The position numbers and the translations under genes are program-made. Shown here in pieces: positions 34,226-39,722 of a stretch of 39,722 nucleotides of DNA. The stretch is from an uncultured Gammaproteobacteria bacterium (GTDB taxonomy: Bacteria; Pseudomonadota; Gammaproteobacteria; Pseudomonadales; Azotimanducaceae). How positions within the stretch are numbered: the stretch's first letter is position 1; each line of letters starts with the position of its first letter. The DNA is taken from assembly GCA_913045175.1 (NCBI GenBank), contig CAJWQG010000031.1, positions 1 to 39,722 of the forward strand, in the 5' to 3' direction. The notes under the pieces are model-generated. The model was not told the origin of the DNA and did not search any database. It saw nothing but the letters and a program-made list of their open reading frames with translations.

Positions 34226-35098
34226 ATGCCAATGGATAGGGAAACCTACGAGGCACTTGGCCTTCATCTACCGTTTCCACCAATGCCTAAAAAGTCCGGG
34301 TCAGAAACCTGGGTCATCCCCGAAGGGGACAAGCAGTACAATCCGTGTGCGGAAGCCTACCCGGATGAAGACATTCCCACGGAAGACGTATTCCACATCA
34401 AGGATTGGTCCGATAGCAGGGTGTTTCCGGACTCCACACGCGACATCTATATTTACACGCCACCGAATCTTGGGGCCACCGAAGCACCGAACCTAGCGTT
34501 CTTCAACGACGGTGCCGCTTATCTCAATCCAAAGGGCCCGGTGCGTGCCGCTCAGGTCATGGACAGCATGATACATTCGGGAGATATTCCTCCCACGGTG
34601 GGCGTATTCGTCAACCCGAGTGACGAGCGAAGTTTTGAATACGATTCGGTAACCCCTTCGTTTGTCACCTTTATTAACGAGGAGATAATTCCCCTCGTTG
34701 AAGATCATATCGGTTGCACCCTGAATCCCAATCCTGCCCAACGGTTGATTGGCGGTCACTCGAGCGGCGGTATTTGCGCGTTCAACGCGGCATGGCATTC
34801 CCCGGAAAGTTTTGGTCGCGTGCTATCACACTGTGGTTCATACACCAACATTCGTGGCGGGCATAACTTTCCATACCTGGTTCGCAGCACAGAACCGAAA
34901 CCGATCAAAGTATTGCTGCAGAGCGGAGAGCATGACCTTAATATCATCATGGGCAGCTGGCCGATCGCCAATCAGGATATGGCCGCAGCACTGGAGTTTT
35001 CAGGTTACGACTATAAGTTTATCTTCGGTGAAGGCATGCACAGTTTACGTCACGGCGGCGCCATTTTCGCTGACTCATTGAGGTGGTTGTTTACATGA
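34226..35098 (+). CDS. Putative esterase (PF00756-like), enterochelin-esterase type
   Basis: The ATG at 34226 (MPMDRETYEALG) is chosen because AGGAAAG lies 8 bases upstream; the frame is open further up to 34193. The 290-residue protein is an alpha/beta hydrolase with GHSSGGICAFNAAW (Ser nucleophile), an Asp in LLQSGEHDLN and His in GEGMHSLRHGG. No signal peptide is seen, unlike the esterase at 2261. It begins a three-gene operon: the stop TGA overlaps the ATG of the DUF3604 gene (ATGA). The family cleaves acyl esters of carbohydrates or siderophores; the substrate here is unknown. Confidence 0.88.
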   Translation: MPMDRETYEALGLHLPFPPMPKKSGSETWVIPEGDKQYNPCAEAYPDEDIPTEDVFHIKDWSDSRVFPDSTRDIYIYTPPNLGATEAPNLAFFNDGAAYLNPKGPVRAAQVMDSMIHSGDIPPTVGVFVNPSDERSFEYDSVTPSFVTFINEEIIPLVEDHIGCTLNPNPAQRLIGGHSSGGICAFNAAWHSPESFGRVLSHCGSYTNIRGGHNFPYLVRSTEPKPIKVLLQSGEHDLNIIMGSWPIANQDMAAALEFSGYDYKFIFGEGMHSLRHGGAIFADSLRWLFT

Positions 35099-36909
35099 AC
35101 AAGTTTATTTTAGGCACTGCTTTTATTATCGCGATGATGAACCACGCACTGGCTGAAACCTATTCGCCCTTTGTCGATCGTTCATATCCCGACAATGTTT
35201 ACTGGGGTGACACACACCTACATACCACCCTCTCCCATGACGCCTTTCACATGGGCAACCGCCTGACACCGGACGAAGCTTACCGCTTCGCCAAGGGTGA
35301 GGAGGTTCGAGCCAGTAACGGAGGAAAGGTTCGTCTTGTTCGCCCACTGGACTTTCTCATGGTTTCGGATCACGCGGAGAACCTTGGTGTATTGACTCAG
35401 CTCGCGGTGGGTGGCGGATCCCTACCCAGGTCTGAAGCGCGCGATCGCTGGGGAAAGACCATCCGCGAACTACCCCCGCTTGTCGACATCCTGCAGGCAT
35501 CAAGCGTCGACGAGTACAACGCGGGCTTACTGGAACTCGCGTTGGCGTCGGGAGCACGACACCAAAATTACGAACTCGATGACCAGTTTCGCCAATCCGT
35601 TTGGGAGGAAGTCATCGCGAATGCCGAGCGCCATAACAATCCCGGTATCTTCACAGCCTTTATCGGCTATGAGTGGAGCGCAACGGTACTGATTCCTGGC
35701 AAGAAAGGATTCATGGTCCACAGAAACGTTCTATTTAGAGGTGGTGCAAATGAGGCCAGCCAGGTACTACCTTACTCCCGCTTCGACAGCAGTGATCCGG
35801 AGGACTTGTGGGCATATCTGCAAGCCTTTGAAGCCAAAACGAATGGGTTGGTCCTCGCTATTCCTCACAACAGCAACCTGAGTGGCGGCCACTCTTTCAA
35901 ACTTGCCACCTACGATGGGCAACCTCTGACAAAAGACTACGCACAAACCCGTTCACGCTGGGAACCGATCGCCGAGGTAACCCAGAGGAAAGGCGATAGC
36001 GAAACGCATCCGGTGGCATCGCCTGACGATGAGTTTGCTGACTATGAAACCATGGGCAATCCAAGCCTTATGGAAGCACAATCCTATGCACGCCCTGCCC
36101 TCAAACAGGGACTAGGTGAGCAGGCCGAACTCGGTATCAATCCGTTCAAGTTCGGCATGATCGGTAGCACCGATGCGCACAACTCGTTATCGACATCCAG
36201 AGAGGATAATTACTGGGGAAGTACGGGAGTAGATGAACCGAGCCGGTACCGAACCGGCAGAGCAGGTCGCACTGCCTCCGGTTACGCCGCAGTCTGGGCG
36301 AGCGAAAATACTCGAGAAGCGTTATTCGATGCCATGCGTCGTCGAGAAGTTTACGCGTCTACGGGCCCACGTATGACTGTTCGATTCTTTGGTGGTTGGG
36401 AGTACGCGAACGAAGATGCATCCAGGCCAGACCTTGCGAGTGTCGGTTATGCCAAGGGTGTACCTATGGGAGGCGACCTCGCGGATGCCCCCGGGAAAAA
36501 AGCACCGAGTTTTCTGATTCGCGCGGTCAAAGACCCTGATAGCGCAAATCTCGATCGGGTACAGGTCATCAAGGGGTGGCGTGACAACAAGGGTAAGCTG
36601 CGCGAAAAGATCTTTGACGTTGCCCTTTCTGACGGTCGGAAGGATGGCAGGCCTGTTGGTAACACCGTCGATCTGGACACGGCCTCCTACAAGAACAGTA
36701 TTGGCGATCCGGAGTTGTCTGTTGTATGGAGCGACCCGGAATTTGATAAGAATCAACTCGCTTTTTATTATGTGCGCGTATTGGAGATCCCAACACCAAG
36801 GTGGACCGCGTACGACGCAAAGTTCTTTGACTTGAAGGACCTGCCAGACGATATTCCCATGGTCACACAGGAACGTGTGTACACTTCACCAATCTGGTAT
36901 ACGCCCTAA
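35095..36909 (+). CDS. Secreted DUF3604-family protein (PHP-like metal hydrolase)
   Basis: The start is ATG 35095 with GAGGTGG nearby, overlapping the esterase stop. Residues 1-20 are a signal peptide (FILGTAFIIAMMNHALA), so the 604-residue product is exported. Motifs of a PHP-type metal site are YWGDTHLHTTLSHD (His41, His43), MVSDHAENLG, AIPHNSN and GSTDAHNS. DUF3604 proteins are common in marine bacteria and are thought to be metal-dependent hydrolases, but the reaction is not established. It is the only exported member of its operon, so it may act on the substrate before import. Confidence 0.9.
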   Translation: MNKFILGTAFIIAMMNHALAETYSPFVDRSYPDNVYWGDTHLHTTLSHDAFHMGNRLTPDEAYRFAKGEEVRASNGGKVRLVRPLDFLMVSDHAENLGVLTQLAVGGGSLPRSEARDRWGKTIRELPPLVDILQASSVDEYNAGLLELALASGARHQNYELDDQFRQSVWEEVIANAERHNNPGIFTAFIGYEWSATVLIPGKKGFMVHRNVLFRGGANEASQVLPYSRFDSSDPEDLWAYLQAFEAKTNGLVLAIPHNSNLSGGHSFKLATYDGQPLTKDYAQTRSRWEPIAEVTQRKGDSETHPVASPDDEFADYETMGNPSLMEAQSYARPALKQGLGEQAELGINPFKFGMIGSTDAHNSLSTSREDNYWGSTGVDEPSRYRTGRAGRTASGYAAVWASENTREALFDAMRRREVYASTGPRMTVRFFGGWEYANEDASRPDLASVGYAKGVPMGGDLADAPGKKAPSFLIRAVKDPDSANLDRVQVIKGWRDNKGKLREKIFDVALSDGRKDGRPVGNTVDLDTASYKNSIGDPELSVVWSDPEFDKNQLAFYYVRVLEIPTPRWTAYDAKFFDLKDLPDDIPMVTQERVYTSPIWYTP

Positions 36910-37565
36910 TGATTTACGAAGAACGTCGGATTACGCTTAAGAATGGCACTTTCGCTGATTACCGGGCATTTGTACTCCAGGAACTCTGGCCACATCTGAT
37001 TGAATCAGGTCATGAACCCCTCTGCCTGCTGAATGGTCTCATCAGTGCTGGCGTCGAGGATGTTGTACTGATCATCGGATTCGAAAACTACGACGCCTGG
37101 CAACAGGCACAACCTGCTATTGCCGGCAGCGACAGCGAACAGGCACCACGCGCCTGGATTCAGGAAGAGGCCGCCAAACTACTATTAGCTTCACAATATA
37201 GACCTGACGGCCCAACGAAGCCTGAGGATCAACGTCCTGTATACGGTGCACGTCGCTGGTGGATTAATCCGGAGGACTGGGAGTCTTTTAATCGTTTATC
37301 TTATGAGGGTGTCTGGCCCGCAATGGACCACATGGGTCACCACGTTATTGGACAATTCCGCGATGCCGCGACCACCTCGCCCCTTGAGATTCTCAATCTT
37401 GCCGGATATCACGACCCTGCACATTGGCAGTCAACACGAAACCCGGCTGAACAGGGCGTGTCCAAGGAGTTGGTAGATAAGCTGCGCGCTCAAGGACCGA
37501 AGCGCGGAGACCTGGTGCTGAAAAGCTATGTCTGCCTGATGAAAGCACACTGGCCCGAAGACTGA
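36909..37565 (+). CDS. NIPSNAP-like tandem dimeric alpha/beta-barrel protein
   Basis: A 218-residue protein starting MIYEERRITLKNGTFADYRA, a NIPSNAP-type N-terminus. Two similar halves follow: residues 1-100 (ELWPHLIESGHEPLC, DVVLIIGFENYDAWQQ) and 110-218 (YGARRWWINPEDWESFNRL, WPAMDHMGHHVIGQF, HDPAHWQSTRNP). The fold is the dimeric alpha/beta barrel; no enzyme activity is known for most members. Its start overlaps the DUF3604 stop (TAATG), so it is coupled to that gene. It ends 3 bp before the convergent sulfatase. Confidence 0.8.
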   Translation: MIYEERRITLKNGTFADYRAFVLQELWPHLIESGHEPLCLLNGLISAGVEDVVLIIGFENYDAWQQAQPAIAGSDSEQAPRAWIQEEAAKLLLASQYRPDGPTKPEDQRPVYGARRWWINPEDWESFNRLSYEGVWPAMDHMGHHVIGQFRDAATTSPLEILNLAGYHDPAHWQSTRNPAEQGVSKELVDKLRAQGPKRGDLVLKSYVCLMKAHWPED

Positions 37566-37568
37566 CGC

Positions 37569-39020
37569 TCAACCGTATCTCTGATCCATCTGAAAGACGT
37601 CATCGCTGCCTTCCATCCAGTCCGCGAGTAGACCCCGCATCCGCCCTAAGTCGGCCTGATGAGCGTCCGAATTAATCAGGTTCTCCATCTCATGCGGATC
37701 TGATTCCAGATTAAACAGTTCATCTTCAGGGCCAAAGTAGTGAACATACTTCCACGGCCCATCCACCACCATGCGTACCGGATACAAGGAGCCATAAAAG
37801 CGGTTGTACTCCCCATAGACAGGCTCGTCAGGGGGCGTTTGCTCACCCACGAAACTTTCTGCTAACGACGGCATATCCATAGCGCTACGCAGAGGAATCT
37901 CCGCTATCTCCAGCAGGGTCGGCAGTAGAGATACCTGACTGACCGGTGTGTCATAGACAGCCGGTGCGCTGTTGCCTGGGCCGTTAACTAACAGAGGCAC
38001 CCGCATCACCTCCTCAAACATAAAGGCCCCTTTGTCCTGCACCCTGTGGGAACCCAGCATTTCTCCATGATCGCTGGAGAAAACCAGCATCGTATTGTCT
38101 CGCAAATTTGTTTCCTCCAGCGACTGGAGCAACTCACCAACGAGATCATCAAGGTGTGTAACCATTCCCAGGTAGTGAGCCCAGGCTGCCCTGAACTGGT
38201 CCTCACTAGCCTCGCGGTATTGGCGAAACGTCGCTGGATGCCCACGCAACTCAATAAAACGTTTTGGCGATGCGTAATGCCGAATGTTCTCCGGTAACAC
38301 AATATCATCCGCACTGTACATTTCATCGTAAGGCGCTGGAGGTGCAAACGGCGGATGGGGAGACGTTTCCGATAGGAACAAAATGAAGGGCTCTTCATGT
38401 TCCTGCCGGATAAATTCAATCGCTTTTCTGAAGGCATAGGACGCAGGAAAATCCGGTTCCTCATAAAGTGATACGCCGTAGTTCAAATCCTCGCGCTTAT
38501 AGTCACCACCATTCCGCTTGCCCTTGGACATGGCATACCCCTGGGACAGCGCGTGTTGCAACCAGTCGTTTTGTTCATCTGCACCTATATCGGTATCGTA
38601 ATCGCCAATGCGAACCACATAATCTTCAAACCCACGTCGTTCACCCCCGGTCATACAATGCCACTTGCCTACATAGGCAGTCTCGTAGCCTTCATCACGA
38701 AAGTAATGACCGAGCCAGGGCATTTCATCCACAGAAGGATGGTTCCAGCCTGGTACTGGTCCTGTCTGCTCATTTGGAATCTCACCCCAGAGATCGACAA
38801 TGCCATGCCTATGAGGATAGGCCCCACACTGGATTGAGACCCTCGCGGGAGTACAAAGTGGCGTGGCACAGTACGCGCGATCAAATCGCACGCCGCTATT
38901 AGCTAACGAGTCGAGATGGGGTGTCCTGACAAGACTATTGCCATAACATCCAAGCGTATCGGCGCGCTGTTGGTCGGTCAGAATAACAACGATATTGGGT
39001 TTCAGTTTTCGTCTCCGCAC
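37569..39020 (-). CDS. Sulfatase with CTPAR formylglycine motif
   Basis: A 483-residue type I sulfatase from a GTG start (MRRRKLKPNIVVILTDQQ). Metal-site Asp16-Gln17 in LTDQQRADTLG, formylglycine signature C56-T-P-A-R60 in PLCTPARVSIQCG, AYVGKWHC, FSSDHGEMLGSH (metal Asp-His) and a standard C-terminal FNLESDPHEMENL are all visible. There is no signal peptide, in contrast to the neighbouring sulfatase at 39139. The two are divergent over a 118-bp spacer. The family acts on carbohydrate, choline or phosphonate sulfates; the target cannot be set by eye. Confidence 0.94.
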   Translation of the reverse strand: MRRRKLKPNIVVILTDQQRADTLGCYGNSLVRTPHLDSLANSGVRFDRAYCATPLCTPARVSIQCGAYPHRHGIVDLWGEIPNEQTGPVPGWNHPSVDEMPWLGHYFRDEGYETAYVGKWHCMTGGERRGFEDYVVRIGDYDTDIGADEQNDWLQHALSQGYAMSKGKRNGGDYKREDLNYGVSLYEEPDFPASYAFRKAIEFIRQEHEEPFILFLSETSPHPPFAPPAPYDEMYSADDIVLPENIRHYASPKRFIELRGHPATFRQYREASEDQFRAAWAHYLGMVTHLDDLVGELLQSLEETNLRDNTMLVFSSDHGEMLGSHRVQDKGAFMFEEVMRVPLLVNGPGNSAPAVYDTPVSQVSLLPTLLEIAEIPLRSAMDMPSLAESFVGEQTPPDEPVYGEYNRFYGSLYPVRMVVDGPWKYVHYFGPEDELFNLESDPHEMENLINSDAHQADLGRMRGLLADWMEGSDDVFQMDQRYG

Positions 39021-39138
39021 ATCCAGTCAGTAACAAAATTTAGCAGGCCTCGCACAGCTGAGCCAGGGGTAGCTTTGTGGGAATATCCACTGCCCGATGA
39101 TATCGTTATATATATTTTTCGTAATCAGGAAGTCCAAC
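39021..39138. promoter_or_regulatory. Divergent control region between two sulfatase genes
   Basis: The 118-bp spacer contains an AT-rich stretch TCGTTATATATATTTTTCG (39103-39121) and the near-palindrome GTGG-GAATAT-CCAC (39077-39090), a plausible operator. AGGAAG (39127-39132) is a good ribosome site for the ATG at 39139. Promoter boxes cannot be fixed reliably. Confidence 0.35.
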
Positions 39139-39722
39139 ATGAAATTGCGTTTTGCCTTGGTGATCTCTGCCCTGTTCTGGACATCGGTTGCGATAGCCGA
39201 TTCAAGCTCCTCTAAACATCCAAACGTGATTCTTTTTTTCGTCGATGACATGGGGTGGAGCGATCTTGGGGTCTATGGCAGTGACTTTTACGAAACGCCA
39301 AATATCGATGAGTTAGCAGCAAACGGTGTACGCTTCACCGACGCCTATGCCGCAAGCCATGTCTGTTCCCCGACGCGGGCAAGCCTCATGACAGGAAAGT
39401 ATCCTGCAAGATTGCAGCTCACGGAGTGGTTGCCAGGCCGTGCTTCAAGAGACACTGATGCCATTATTACAGCGCCCAAAGCGGCGGCCCTGGCTCTCGA
39501 CGAAACCACCATTGCAGAAGCGTTCAAAGCGAATGGCTATCGTACTGCTATTATCGGCAAGTGGCATTTGGGCTTGGGCAATGGGAATGTCAATTGGAAC
39601 CAATTGGTCAGTCCAGGACCCAACGAGGTAGGCTTTGACTATTCTTATATTTTGGCAGCCACTCAAGATAGGGTGCCTACTGTATATATCGAAGATGGAA
39701 ACGTAGTAGGATTAGACCCTAA
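39139..39722 (+). CDS. Secreted arylsulfatase A-type sulfatase (truncated by window end)
   Basis: Open from the ATG at 39139 to the end of the window, 194 full codons and no stop. Residues 1-20 are a signal peptide (LRFALVISALFWTSVAIA, cleavage before DSSSS). The metal-site Asp-Asp in FFVDDMGWSDLG, the formylglycine signature C76-S-P-T-R80 in SHVCSPTRASLMTG, GKWHLG and VGFDYSY mark an arylsulfatase A-like protein. Because this one is exported, it would desulfate polymer or surface substrate outside the cytoplasm while the three sulfatases lacking signal peptides act inside. The C-terminal part is outside the window. Confidence 0.92.
   Translation, partial: MKLRFALVISALFWTSVAIADSSSSKHPNVILFFVDDMGWSDLGVYGSDFYETPNIDELAANGVRFTDAYAASHVCSPTRASLMTGKYPARLQLTEWLPGRASRDTDAIITAPKAAALALDETTIAEAFKANGYRTAIIGKWHLGLGNGNVNWNQLVSPGPNEVGFDYSYILAATQDRVPTVYIEDGNVVGLDP

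Noticed and set aside
36322-36835. Several overlapping frames inside the DUF3604 gene on both strands
   Set aside because: They are shadows of a long, motif-bearing gene and have no own ribosome sites or domains.

Overview
The window looks like chromosomal DNA of a marine gammaproteobacterium. It has moderate GC, a RIO1-type kinase of the pseudomonad PA4780 kind, a YejA-like binding protein, and many sulfatases and catabolic enzymes of the sort seen in uncultivated marine lineages. The taxonomic placement is inference: there is no rRNA or marker gene here. I found no tRNA, rRNA, CRISPR array, transposase or phage gene.

Left part (1-8.8 kb), a patchwork with recombination scars. It runs: a truncated lipoprotein gene (minus strand), an orphan YejA-like binding protein, a membrane-anchored esterase, a RIO kinase, a 5'-truncated enolase-superfamily pseudogene, a two-domain protein with an N-terminal membrane helix, a CmcJ/NvfI-type oxidoreductase, a DUF2784 membrane protein, and a small ribbon-helix-helix-like ORF absent from a 60-aa cutoff view. 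A 121-bp direct repeat (2111-2231 and 4914-5034) duplicates the last codons of the binding-protein gene and its downstream spacer. At 8064-8206 a sulfatase fragment is fused to a DUF2784 fragment. Next to it lies a VOC (glyoxalase-fold) gene broken by an in-frame amber codon.

Middle part (8.8-19.7 kb), arranged in convergent and divergent pairs. A large sulfatase faces a GH127 glycosidase. A GH32-like enzyme with a fused NTF2-like domain follows, then a VapBC toxin-antitoxin pair, a beta-lactamase-fold hydrolase, a ThDP-dependent enzyme and an HMG-CoA lyase.

Right part (19.8-39.7 kb), tightly packed operons. The first is a PaaG-like enoyl-CoA isomerase/hydratase, an SDR, a flavoprotein dehydrogenase, an S9 peptidase and a metallophosphoesterase. 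The second is an aminotransferase, a sulfatase, a TauD dioxygenase, a PhyH dioxygenase, a beta-lactamase-fold hydrolase and a second GH127, facing a class III CoA-transferase. The third is an esterase, a DUF3604 protein and a NIPSNAP-like protein, facing a third sulfatase. A fourth, secreted sulfatase starts at 39139 and runs off the end.

Taken together (inference), the region from 8.8 kb onward reads as a catabolic island for a sulfated, glycosylated and/or esterified organic substrate: sulfatases, glycosidases and esterases strip decorations, Fe/2OG dioxygenases and the flavoprotein/SDR oxidise the core, and CoA-transferase, enoyl-CoA isomerase, HMG-CoA lyase and ThDP enzymes finish the carbon skeleton. 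The island carries no recognisable transporter and no regulator other than the antitoxin, and the substrate cannot be named from sequence alone.
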